NCBI GenBank assembly: GCA_052168315.1
Contig: JBQLZO010000040.1
Coordinates: 92,079-156,078 of the forward strand
DNA from: JBQLZO01 sp052168315
GTDB lineage: Bacteria > Planctomycetota > Phycisphaerae > Phycisphaerales > UBA1924
DNA: 64,000 nucleotides
Reading direction: 5' to 3'
Below are positions 17,556 through 25,178 of the stretch, one piece after another. The position numbers were made by a program, and so were the translations under genes. The notes beneath the pieces are model-generated. The model was not told the origin of the DNA and did no database searches. It worked only from the letters and a program-made list of their open reading frames with translations. The stretch's first letter is position 1, and each line of letters starts with the position of its first letter.

Positions 17556-18345
17556 ACCGAATCGTATCCAGATTCGGGCGCGGGCAGGAGCACGATGATG
17601 CGACAGGACGCACGGCTTGCCACCCTTTGGCATTGGGCAGTTCCGCGAACACGCCGAAGCTGAACCGCGACAGCGGATTGAGCGATCCACGCAGGTCCTC
17701 GGTCACCACCGGGTCAACGCCCAATAGCTCACCCATCGCTCCCAGCAACGCCCGAACCCGTGGCGGCTCGGTCTCCGCCACGCCGAGAAGGCGAGCGTAC
17801 CGATCATCGTCTTGCAGAAGCATGAATGTGCGTTCGACGGTCTGTGCGGGCGACAACTCGCTCAGCCGCCCGCCATCACGCAGAAAGTCCAGCAGTGCCG
17901 CATCGTGCTTTGACAATCGAACCCACGCGGCGGGGCGGCGGGTATGCACGATCGTGTCCTTGCCGACCAGCTTGCGGGGCACGCTGGAGGCCGTCGTCGC
18001 CAGCTCGCTTCGTGATGGTGCCTGCGTGGAAAACCCCAGCAGGTTCGCCGCCGCCATCCCGGCCGGGAACAGCGGCGCACGCTTCGTGGCCAGCTTCTGC
18101 ACCGCGGCGGGATTCGGGCGGCTGGTCCCCAACGCCGTCTCGCGGGCTCGGTAGTAGGTGCCCTTGCTCAGCCGCCGCACCACTCCGGCCTTGGCCAGCC
18201 GCGAGAGCGCCTGGGCCACGGCATCGGGCGGCAGATCGGCAAAGTCACTGAACCGCCACAGCCGCTCCCCACCACGCGCCACGCGGGCACGGACGGCTTG
18301 TGCCGCCGGTCGGTCGGTGTAAGTGTGGGCTGAAGAGGCGTCCAT
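17530..18345 (-). CDS. AbiEi-like antitoxin/regulator (DUF6088 family)
   Basis: 271 residues. The N-terminal winged helix (GGERLWRFSDFADLPPDAVA, QALSRLAKAGVVRRLSKGTY) binds DNA in type IV toxin-antitoxin regulators; the C-terminal part (GTSRPNPAAVQKLATKRAP, PLSRFSFGVFAELPNAKGWQ) matches DUF6088. Family proteins usually end around GWQ; here 28 unrelated residues follow, ending inside the next gene. The expected partner, an AbiEii nucleotidyltransferase, is absent and a HEPN-like gene takes its place. A strong promoter and a perfect inverted repeat lie just upstream; the ATG lies at the predicted transcription start, implying leaderless mRNA. Autoregulation through the repeat is likely, as known for AbiEi. 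Confidence 0.75.
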   Translation of the reverse strand: MDASSAHTYTDRPAAQAVRARVARGGERLWRFSDFADLPPDAVAQALSRLAKAGVVRRLSKGTYYRARETALGTSRPNPAAVQKLATKRAPLFPAGMAAANLLGFSTQAPSRSELATTASSVPRKLVGKDTIVHTRRPAAWVRLSKHDAALLDFLRDGGRLSELSPAQTVERTFMLLQDDDRYARLLGVAETEPPRVRALLGAMGELLGVDPVVTEDLRGSLNPLSRFSFGVFAELPNAKGWQAVRPVASSCSCPRPNLDTIRYGTDRLLC

Positions 18346-18351
18346 ACCCCG

Positions 18352-18403
18352 ATTATCGCCCGGAATCGCACTCTAGTCAAGTTTTTTTGCTCTAAAACTT
18401 GAC
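18352..18403 (-). promoter_or_regulatory. promoter and operator of the AbiEi-like gene
   Basis: Minus strand -35 TTGACT (18375-18380), 17-base spacer, -10 GATAAT (18352-18357); the ATG (18345) is about 7 bases after the -10, where transcription should begin. A perfect 10-base inverted repeat GTCAAGTTTT (18376-18385) / AAAACTTGAC (18394-18403) with an 8-base spacer overlaps the -35 and its upstream edge. This is the expected place for an autorepressor operator. Confidence 0.65.
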
Positions 18404-18424
18404 AATTTGCATCCGATTGCAATC

Positions 18425-18988
18425 TCAGCCAGCCCGGTACCGGTAGCCACGCACCCGATGCATCATGGCCAGAACCCCCACAACCACCAGCACCAACAGC
18501 GTCCCATACGCGATCAAGAATTCGGAGCCATGTGGCGGATCGCCGAGGAACAGCGTGGCACAGATCCCGATCAGCAGCAGCGTGGCGTAGGCCACCGCAT
18601 TGGCCGATCCCGCCCCGACGCGGCCACCCACGAACTCGCCACGGCTTGGATGCCGCGACTGAAACAGCAGCAGCTCCTTACCGGCCAGTTTGTTGACGGC
18701 ACGCTCGATCGCCTCGATGCGCCGTAGCAGATCCTCAAGCGAGCGAACATGGTTCATGGTCGTATGCACGAACCAGACCGCGACGATCGGCAACGCCACC
18801 AGGAACGCAAAGCGCACATGATCGGGCAGGAGGTTCGCGATGCCGAGCACGGCGGTGAAGGCGACGCCGGCCACGGGCACCCGTCGCTCCAGCGAGGCGA
18901 TGCGGTACTGGACAAGCCCGTAAATCGCCCGGTATTCCTCAAGCAGGATGTCGATTTGTTGCTGGCGCGGCAGCGCTCGTGATGGCAT
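18425..18988 (-). CDS. four-helix membrane protein, unknown
   Basis: 187 residues from ATG 18988 (GGGGGG six bases upstream; a further in-frame start at 19015 is possible). Two pairs of hydrophobic helices: GVAFTAVLGIANLLP with FAFLVALPIVAVWFVHTTM, then ANAVAYATLLLIGICATLFLG with FLIAYGTLLVLVVVGVLAMM. Between them lies a charged helical loop (RSLEDLLRRIEAIERAVNKL). The N-terminal helix is charged. The two-helix-plus-helical-domain plan is reminiscent of small membrane effector proteins in defence loci, but no family is recognised. It lies 79 bases upstream of the AbiEi-like gene on the same strand. Confidence 0.6.
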   Translation of the reverse strand: MPSRALPRQQQIDILLEEYRAIYGLVQYRIASLERRVPVAGVAFTAVLGIANLLPDHVRFAFLVALPIVAVWFVHTTMNHVRSLEDLLRRIEAIERAVNKLAGKELLLFQSRHPSRGEFVGGRVGAGSANAVAYATLLLIGICATLFLGDPPHGSEFLIAYGTLLVLVVVGVLAMMHRVRGYRYRAG

Positions 18989-19038
18989 GGCGTCCCCCCA
19001 GGCCATGAGTAGCACATCGCGGATTCAACTGTAAAGAC

Positions 19039-19275
19039 TCAGCGAAGAACTTTGCGCAACACCTTGCATGGATCGGTGTCACAGGCTTTACACCACTCAG
19101 CAAATTCCAGAGGGTCGATCCGGCGCTCGGCGTTCTCCACCTTCCAGATGTACGAGTGGTGCTTCTTCAATCGCTCGCCGAGCGCACGCACAGTGAGTGC
19201 CTTGCCGAGGCGGAGACTCTTGAGTTCGTCGCAGAGTCTTCTGTAGGCCGGATTGTGGAGCGAACTTGTCCCCAT
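19039..19275 (-). CDS. small XRE-type HTH regulator
   Basis: 78 residues, a single Cro/C1-type domain: LRLGKALTVRALGERLKKHH, SYIWKVENAERRIDPLEFAE. It ends just before the membrane protein gene on the same strand and faces the cupin gene across 97 bases. Probable repressor of one or both neighbours; target not evident. Confidence 0.75.
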   Translation of the reverse strand: MGTSSLHNPAYRRLCDELKSLRLGKALTVRALGERLKKHHSYIWKVENAERRIDPLEFAEWCKACDTDPCKVLRKVLR

Positions 19276-19372
19276 TCGGGAGGCACGCTAGAGTCCACCT
19301 GCCATGTTCCCAATCTGGAGTCAAGCGAGCCACGCCGGGTGGCTCGGTGTCGCGCGCGAAAGAGGCACCACC

Positions 19373-20110
19373 ATGAACGCCGTCGTTGCCTTGCCACGAA
19401 TCCGCTTCCAGTTTCCGCCGGATGACCGCTCAGAGGGCACCCGGGCGTTCCTCGCACTGGCGGAAGCCGGTGCCACCGCGTTGGAATCCCTCCGCAGCGA
19501 ACTGGCTCGCCGGGGCGAATTGCGGGGAGCGGCGATCGGCCGCGTCCGGGGCACCGGCCACGGAGCCTCGTTCGGCAGGCTGGTCACCGCCCTGGAGGCC
19601 GACCACCCCCGGACCCTCGAAGGGCCGTTCGAGAACAGTCCGAATGTCAGCGGCTCCGTCTGGACGCCCGAATCCGTGCTCGGCGATGCGAGCGTCTCAA
19701 TGCACGCCGGGGATCGTCGCACCGCGTTCATGAAGCTGCGCTTCGAGCGGGGATGCCGTGATCTCCCGCTGCACGCCCACATCCACTCCGACCGCTTCAT
19801 CGTGGTCCTGGAAGGGCGTGGGCTGTTCCATGTCTCGCCCGATCCGATCGAGGCCTTCAGCGGACGGGGCATCACGAGCATCCCGGTTCGGTCACGCGAT
19901 GCCCTCGCCTTCACCCGGGGTGTGGTGCACACCTTCTCATCACCGGATGAGCCACTGGTGCTGCTTTCAGGCCACCTGCCGTTCGTCTCCCTTGATGACC
20001 GGGAGCAATACACCCTGCCCGAGATGGTGGTGCGTCCGGCGGACCTTGTCCCTGAGGATGATGCGGTGCCATCGCTCGATCCGGCGTGGACCCTGCTGGT
20101 CGGGCTGTAG
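19373..20110 (+). CDS. cupin-fold protein
   Basis: 245 residues from ATG 19373 (GAAAGAGG upstream); the frame continues upstream without a better start. The second half is a cupin: LPLHAHIHSDRFIVVLEGRG gives the first His/Glu motif and GVVHTFSSPDEPLVLLSGHL the second. The N-terminal about 120 residues have no recognised motif. Single-cupin proteins include sensors and small metal enzymes; no substrate can be given. It is divergent from the XRE gene at 19275, which may regulate it. Confidence 0.65.
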   Translation: MNAVVALPRIRFQFPPDDRSEGTRAFLALAEAGATALESLRSELARRGELRGAAIGRVRGTGHGASFGRLVTALEADHPRTLEGPFENSPNVSGSVWTPESVLGDASVSMHAGDRRTAFMKLRFERGCRDLPLHAHIHSDRFIVVLEGRGLFHVSPDPIEAFSGRGITSIPVRSRDALAFTRGVVHTFSSPDEPLVLLSGHLPFVSLDDREQYTLPEMVVRPADLVPEDDAVPSLDPAWTLLVGL

Positions 20111-20187
20111 TCGCCAACCGTGCCATGCGAGTTGGCATCGGGCGATCGCCCGGATGAATCGGCATCCGAACCTAACGCCACCTCCCC

Positions 20188-20433
20188 GCCGGGGACGGTG
20201 TTGCCACGCGTCTCGCTTTCTGGCTGTCTGACCTGACCCATGCCGTGGCATCGGTGCTCGGCGCGTCAAGCCCTCGTCCGGCTTCCGCGCTGCGCAAGGG
20301 CTCCGCTTGTGCAGCCGGCAGACCCGGGCTCATGCAAGTGCATGAGGCTCCGGGCGAGTTGGCTTGCCCCGCCTGCGCTCCGCCGCCCGAGGTACGGCAT
20401 GGTCAAACAGCAAATGAAAGGAGACCAACTATG
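20188..20433 (+). promoter_or_regulatory. duplicated structured leader, copy B
   Basis: Counterpart of 12804-13080. The stem CCGGCT (20278-20283)/AGCCGG (20313-20318) encloses CGCAAG/CTTGTG with a seven-base loop, followed by hairpin CCCGG-CTCATGC-AAGT-GCATGAG-CCGGG (20323-20354). Both stems are kept although loop sequence differs from copy A (AAGT versus AAAA) and one base pair is lost. A further shared ATG lies exactly 32 bases before the gene start in both copies. It ends in GAAAGGAG before the ATG at 20431. Confidence 0.6.
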
Positions 20434-20811
20434 TCCAACAAGAACCAACCCGTCGAGCAGGTCCGCATCGGCACCGTCGTCGCCGCCATCTGGGCGAACG
20501 ACACCGACAAAGGAGTCCGCTACGGCGTCACCTTCGAGCGGCTCTATCGCACCGAGGACGGCAAGTGGAAGTCCACGCCGACCTTCAACCGTGATGATCT
20601 GCTCGTGCTCGCCAAGGTCGCCGACCATGCACACACCCGTGTGCATGAGATGATGGCCGCATCCCGATCGAACGATCGAGACCACGGCAACGACTCCGAG
20701 CCGGCTGAGAGCCAACCCAAGCCCCCGGTGCCTCGCGCCGGGGGCGCTTCGGCTCCCACTCCATCATCCACCAAGGCCACCCGTGCCAAACGCATGGAGC
20801 ACGCCCGATGA
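20431..20811 (+). CDS. conserved small protein of mobile elements, unknown
   Basis: 126 residues; ATG 20431 has an ideal GAAAGGAG site. The N-terminal about 75 residues are a compact domain (VRIGTVVAAIWANDTDKGVR, YGVTFERLYRTEDGKWKSTP), which looks like a small beta-rich fold followed by a helix (DDLLVLAKVADHAHTRVHEM). The tail is Pro/Ser/Ala-rich. Proteins of this look are common near plasmid and ICE genes, but I cannot name a function; a nucleic-acid-binding role is only a guess. It overlaps the next gene by ATGA and is preceded by leader copy B. Confidence 0.65.
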   Translation: MSNKNQPVEQVRIGTVVAAIWANDTDKGVRYGVTFERLYRTEDGKWKSTPTFNRDDLLVLAKVADHAHTRVHEMMAASRSNDRDHGNDSEPAESQPKPPVPRAGGASAPTPSSTKATRAKRMEHAR

Positions 20812-21101
20812 GCGGGCGTCCCGTTCCGGCCAACGAGGTCATCAAGCTGCTCCGCGTCCGCTCCTCCCTGGGCGGCGTGATCCGCAGGGCCTCGCCCACC
20901 GGCAAGCTCCGCTTCGAAGCGAGCTTCGCCCGTGAGTTCGACCGGCTGGCCACCGCCCCATCCTTCGATCGCTCGCACCTTGAGGATCTGATGTGGGTGG
21001 TCCGCAGCGCCGCGGCCGTCATCGACTATCTCGAAGGCCGCCTCGACCGCGACCAGCTCGCCCGCCGCCTCCCGCCCGAGGGTCTTGAGGAGATCGGGTG
21101 A
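20808..21101 (+). CDS. small unknown protein, 97 residues
   Basis: ATGA overlap with the gene before and GTGA overlap with the gene after place it in the middle of a three-gene operon. Helical, charged sequence (IRRASPTGKLRFEASFAREF, LEDLMWVVRSAAAVIDYLEG), no membrane segment and no recognised motif. Confidence 0.6.
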   Translation: MSGRPVPANEVIKLLRVRSSLGGVIRRASPTGKLRFEASFAREFDRLATAPSFDRSHLEDLMWVVRSAAAVIDYLEGRLDRDQLARRLPPEGLEEIG

Positions 21102-21406
21102 CGGAGCTGCTCCCCTACGAGATCCGGGTCACGCTCCCGCCGCTCTACGCCACGGAGCACGACCCCGACCCGCTGGCCCGGGTGAAGCTGTTCACGCCGT
21201 GGACGAGCTGGACCTGGTATCTGATCGAGTACGACGGCAAGGACCTGGCCTTCGGGCTGGTCGACGGCTTCGAGGTCGAACTCGGCCACTTCTCGATCAG
21301 CGAGCTGCAGGCCATCCGCGGTCCGCACGGCCTGACGATCGAGCGGGATCAGCAGTTCCAGCCCACGGCCATCAGCGTGCTCCGGGACAAGCTCCGCAGC
21401 CGCTGA
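21098..21406 (+). CDS. DUF2958 protein
   Basis: 102 residues, GTG start overlapping the previous stop (GTGA). Matches DUF2958 nearly end to end: LPPLYATEHDPDPLARVKLF, TPWTSWTWYLIEYDGKDLAF, FGLVDGFEVELGHFSISELQ and the RGPHGLTIERDQQFQP end. DUF2958 genes are frequent on plasmids and integrative elements near antirestriction and single-strand DNA genes; biochemical function is unknown. Last gene of the operon that begins with leader copy B. Confidence 0.85.
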   Translation: MTELLPYEIRVTLPPLYATEHDPDPLARVKLFTPWTSWTWYLIEYDGKDLAFGLVDGFEVELGHFSISELQAIRGPHGLTIERDQQFQPTAISVLRDKLRSR

Positions 21407-21678
21407 CCGATTACCCCACGGCGATCCGCTCCCCACCGTCCGGGTCGCCCAACTCGAAGGCCCCGTCGCTCGCTCCCCCACAGAGCTGGAGCGTCGGGGC
21501 CGCTTCTTTCCCCCACGAACCATCAAGCAGTCCCGAGTCCACAACCCCGAACGCCATCCTCACGGGGAGGCAGACGCGGGATAAGTTCAATCGCGTCTTG
21601 CCACACGATTGCCGTTGCCGTGTCCCCACCGCGTCCCCGGCCAAGCACCGCACGGGTGGGGACGGGGTCGGCCTTGCA

Positions 21679-21710
21679 GGTGTCTAGAAATTAGACATCA
21701 GGTGTCTAGA
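21679..21710. repeat. two GGTGTCTAGA direct repeats, 22-base period, with palindrome
   Basis: GGTGTCTAGA occurs at 21679 and 21701, exactly 22 bases apart. The first copy also forms TGTCTA-GAAAT-TAGACA (21681-21697), a 6-base inverted repeat. The 22-base period equals two helical turns, as for iterons or tandem operators. Only two copies are present, so replication-origin function is not claimed. Confidence 0.45.
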
Positions 21711-22332
21711 TTTCACACAGTTGGAGCCCCGCCGCTGAGCCACCCGAGCAGCAGGCGGAGCGGGGCAGAGCGTCCCCGCCCGCAGCCAGCCTCGCGCTCG
21801 CCGTCCCCGGTCGGGTGTCCCCGCGTCCCCAGACCGTCCCCGATAACCGATTCTGTTGATCCACTTCGATCCCGCAATCGGACACAGCTACCCGAACAAC
21901 TCTTACCATCTGGCCCATACTCGGGTACCCCAAAACTCTCCACAATTCTGTCTTTGAGATGGATTAGCCGGGGCCTCCGATGGAGAGGCACTACCTAGCC
22001 CTGAAAGTGTCAGACATCGTCCCTAAGCGGGGTTAGGCCGGCTCCGCTGGAGCCGGAATCTGGCGTCGCCGGACACCCGGGCAGTCAACCACGCAATGGC
22101 GGGTGATCAACCACTGAATGGTCAATTGCCCGAACAGCGGCGGTGGATTTCGCTGGCCCTCTTGCGAGTCGATGCGAGTTGGTAAGCGTGATCGATAGGG
22201 CTCCAGTGTATCGATCATTGCCGTTCTTCATCTTGCCCCCGGTCCGACATCCCTGACGGCGATCCGCACTGAGGGGCGCCTGCCTCCCTGCAACAGATCT
22301 CCCATCGGGTACTATCCCACCTGAACAGAGCC

Positions 22333-22361
22333 TTTACACCCTGGCTACCCCGTGGTATCAC
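22333..22361 (+). promoter_or_regulatory. candidate promoter of the defence operon
   Basis: TTTACA at 22333-22338, 17-base spacer, TATCAC at 22356-22361. Transcription would start about 10 bases before the hsdM ATG (22378). It is the best match to a sigma70 promoter in the AT-richer stretch upstream of the operon; the -10 is imperfect. Confidence 0.35.
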
Positions 22362-22377
22362 GATTTGGGATGAACTG

Positions 22378-24021
22378 ATGGCGAAACGGCAGGCGAAAGC
22401 GGTGAACGACAAATCAAAGAACGGCAACGGTGCCACCCTCGGTTTTGAGGAGAAACTCTGGCTGTCCGCCGACAAGCTCCGGGGGTCGATCGATGCCGCC
22501 GAGTACAAGCATGTGGTGCTCGGGCTGCTGTTCCTCAAGTACATCTCCGACGCGTTTCAGGCCCGCCGCGAGGAGTTGCAGGCGCTGTGCGACGACCCGG
22601 AATCGGACTACTTCACCGGTGGCGATGCCGCTTGGGCCGAGCAGACCCTCGAAGACCGGGACGAGTACGCCTCGAAGAATGTCTTCTGGGTGCCTCCCGG
22701 CGCCCGCTGGCCCGATCTTCGGGCAAAGGCCAAGCGGCCGGATATCGCAAAGATTATCGACGATGCGATGTTCGAGGTCGAGAAGGCCAACCCTCGTCTG
22801 AAGAATGTGCTCCCGCGCGACTACGCCCGGCGCGGCATCCCCGCCGAGCGGCTCGGCGAGCTGATCGACCTGATCTCGGGCATCGGGCTCGGCGACAAGG
22901 AATCCAGAGCCCAGGACATCCTCGGGCGGGTGTACGAGTACTTCCTCGGCAAGTTCGCCGCCGCGGAGGGCAAGCTCGGCGGGGAGTTCTACACGCCCCG
23001 GAGCATTGTCAGACTGCTGGTCGAGATGATCGAGCCCTACCAAGGCCGGGTCTACGACCCCTGCTGCGGCTCGGGCGGGATGTTCGTGCAGTCCGAGCGC
23101 TTCGTCGAAGCCCACGGCGGCAAGGCCAGCGACATCTCCATTTACGGCCAAGAGTCCAACCCGACGACCTGGAAGCTCGCCAACATGAACCTCGCACTGC
23201 GAGGCATCGAGGCGCACCTGGGCGAGAAGCATGCCGACACCTTCCACGACAACCTGCACAAGGATCTCAAGGCCGACTTCATCCTCGCCAACCCGCCCTT
23301 CAATATTTCGGACTGGGGCGGCGAGCGACGCCGCGAGGATGTCCGCTGGAAGTATGGCACACCGCCCACCGGCAACGCCAACTACGGCTGGATCCAGCAC
23401 TTCATCCACCACCTTGCCCCCAACGGCATCGCTGGCTTTGTCATGGCCAACGGCTCGATGTCCTCCAACTCGGGCGGCGAGGGTGAGATCCGCAAGGCCC
23501 TCGTCGAGGCCGATCTCGTCGATTGCATGATCGCGCTGCCCGGCCAGCTGTTCTTCACCACGGGCATCCCGGTCTGCCTCTGGTTCGTCACCCGCAACAA
23601 GACGGGCGGCACGGTGGCGGGAAAGAAGCTCCGCAATCGCCGCAGGCAGACCCTGTTCATCGATGCCCGCAAGCTCGGCTCGCTCGTCACCCGCACGCTT
23701 CGTGACTTGTCCATTGAAGAGATCGCCCGCGTCGCCGACACCTACCACGCCTGGCGAGGCGAGTGCGGCACCTACGAGGATGTCCCCGGCTTCTGCAAGT
23801 CCGCCACGATCGAGGAGATCGCCGCCCACGGCTTCGTCCTCACGCCCGGGCGCTATGTCGGCGCGGAGGATATCGAGGACGGCGGCGAGCCATTCGAGGA
23901 GAAGCTCGCCCGCCTCAGTGCCACGCTGCGAGAACAATTCGCCGAGTCAGCCGAACTGCAGGCCCGCATCGAGGCGAACCTCGATCTGGTCGCTGAGGCT
24001 GCTGCGGAGGCGAAGCGATGA
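22378..24021 (+). CDS. hsdM: type I restriction-modification DNA methyltransferase, M subunit
   Basis: N6-adenine methyltransferase of the HsdM family, 547 residues. The N-terminal helical domain (LGFEEKLWLSADKLRGSIDA, LLFLKYISDAFQAR) is typical. AdoMet motif I is VYDPCCGSGGMF (about residue 223), catalytic motif IV is NPPF starting at about residue 305 (ILANPPFNISDWGG). The C-terminal helices contact HsdS. First gene of the operon; its stop overlaps the ImmA-like gene by 4 bases (ATGA). HsdS and HsdR follow 2.9 kb and 7.1 kb downstream after unrelated genes. Confidence 0.95.
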   Translation: MAKRQAKAVNDKSKNGNGATLGFEEKLWLSADKLRGSIDAAEYKHVVLGLLFLKYISDAFQARREELQALCDDPESDYFTGGDAAWAEQTLEDRDEYASKNVFWVPPGARWPDLRAKAKRPDIAKIIDDAMFEVEKANPRLKNVLPRDYARRGIPAERLGELIDLISGIGLGDKESRAQDILGRVYEYFLGKFAAAEGKLGGEFYTPRSIVRLLVEMIEPYQGRVYDPCCGSGGMFVQSERFVEAHGGKASDISIYGQESNPTTWKLANMNLALRGIEAHLGEKHADTFHDNLHKDLKADFILANPPFNISDWGGERRREDVRWKYGTPPTGNANYGWIQHFIHHLAPNGIAGFVMANGSMSSNSGGEGEIRKALVEADLVDCMIALPGQLFFTTGIPVCLWFVTRNKTGGTVAGKKLRNRRRQTLFIDARKLGSLVTRTLRDLSIEEIARVADTYHAWRGECGTYEDVPGFCKSATIEEIAAHGFVLTPGRYVGAEDIEDGGEPFEEKLARLSATLREQFAESAELQARIEANLDLVAEAAAEAKR

Positions 24022-25178
24022 CCGTGCGCGTGCAAGTCAACCCGCAGCTTCTCGAATGGGCCTGCGAACGCGCCGGAACCTCCGTGGATGCCCTTGAAGA
24101 GACTCATCCGAAGTTCAAGCTGCGCGCTTGGATCGCGCAAGATGCTGAGCCAACCCTCAAACAACTGGAAGACTTCGCCAAGAAAACGCACACGCCCATC
24201 GGTTACCTCTTCCTGCCTTCGCCGCCGGATGAGCCGGTACCGATCCCGGACTTCCGGACCATCGCCGGGCAGGGCATCGCTCGCCCGTCTCCCGATCTTC
24301 TGGACACCATTTACATTTGCCAACAGCGTCAGGAGTGGTTCAGGGAGTACGCACGATCCGCACAGGAGCCAGCAGTAGCCTTCATCGATTCGGTGGACCG
24401 ACGCCGCCAGCCAGAGGCTGTCGCAGCAGTCATCCGTGATGCTCTCGGCTTCAATCTTGACGAACGCCGCACACTGAGGACTTGGACCGACGCCCTCAGC
24501 CGCTTCATCGAGCAGGCCGAAGACATCGGTGTATTGGTCATGGTCAGCGGTGTTGTCGGCAGCAACAACAACCGAAAGCTCGACCCCGACGAGTTCCGTG
24601 GCTTTGCCCTGAGCGATCCGCTCGCTCCGCTGATCTTCATCAACAGCTCCGATACCAAGTCGGCACAGATGTTCACCCTCGCCCACGAACTCGCCCACCT
24701 CTGGCTCGGCGAAACGGCTTTGTCTGATGCGACGATGCGGATCGAGCCCAACAACGAGGTCGAGAAGTGGTGCAATCAGGTCGCCGCCGAACTGCTCGTC
24801 CCGCTCGATGCCATCCTGGAGCACTACCGAGAGACCGACGATCTGACGGCTGAACTCAATCGGCTGGCCCGCATCTTCAAGGTCAGCACGCTCGTTCTTC
24901 TGCGCCGCATCTATGACGCCGGACGGATGCCCCGCAACGCCTTCTGGGCGGCCTACGACGACGAGGTTGATCGACTGCGGACCATCGCGGCGACCAAGTC
25001 GGCTGGCGGAAACTTCTACCACACGACAGCCACTCGGGTCGGCAAGCGATTCGCTCGGGCCATCATTGGCAGCGCTCTGGAAGGCCGGGCGTCGTTTAGC
25101 GAGGCGCTCCACCTGCTCGGCTTCAAGAAGATGGCGACCTTCAAGGACCTGGGGCGGTCCGTGGGGGTCGATATCTAA
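24018..25178 (+). CDS. ImmA/IrrE-family zinc metallopeptidase
   Basis: 386 residues. The central zinc peptidase motif is HELAHLWLG with His223; a downstream EVEKWCNQVAAELLVP segment supplies the usual third ligand region. The N-terminal about 90 residues (VRVQVNPQLLEWACERAGTS, FKLRAWIAQDAEPTLKQLED) resemble the XRE-like region fused to many ImmA proteins, here ending in the IGYLFLPSPPDEPVPIPDFR block typical of the family. Start overlaps hsdM; stop overlaps the PIN gene start by one base (TAATG). ImmA-type proteases cleave repressors or antitoxins; here the protein probably acts with the adjacent PIN-domain gene. Confidence 0.85.
   Translation: MTVRVQVNPQLLEWACERAGTSVDALEETHPKFKLRAWIAQDAEPTLKQLEDFAKKTHTPIGYLFLPSPPDEPVPIPDFRTIAGQGIARPSPDLLDTIYICQQRQEWFREYARSAQEPAVAFIDSVDRRRQPEAVAAVIRDALGFNLDERRTLRTWTDALSRFIEQAEDIGVLVMVSGVVGSNNNRKLDPDEFRGFALSDPLAPLIFINSSDTKSAQMFTLAHELAHLWLGETALSDATMRIEPNNEVEKWCNQVAAELLVPLDAILEHYRETDDLTAELNRLARIFKVSTLVLLRRIYDAGRMPRNAFWAAYDDEVDRLRTIAATKSAGGNFYHTTATRVGKRFARAIIGSALEGRASFSEALHLLGFKKMATFKDLGRSVGVDI

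Larger units (their letters stand above)
21407..22377. other. long non-coding junction before the defence operon
   Basis: About 970 bases without a credible gene; frames here are short and low-complexity. It holds GTCCCC-rich tracts (21617-21665 and 21770-21845), a direct repeat GGTGTCTAGA at 21679-21688 and 21701-21710 with an internal palindrome, an 8-base hairpin CCGGCTCC-GCT-GGAGCCGG at 22038-22056, and a candidate promoter at 22333-22361. Composition changes to lower GC after about 21840. Confidence 0.45.

Noticed and set aside
21617..21845. GTCCCC-rich tracts considered as a CRISPR array
   Set aside because: Units are too short and irregularly spaced, with no spacer-repeat pattern and no cas genes nearby.
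22038..22056. Hairpin CCGGCTCC-GCT-GGAGCCGG considered as terminator
   Set aside because: No T run follows on either strand, so intrinsic termination is unlikely.
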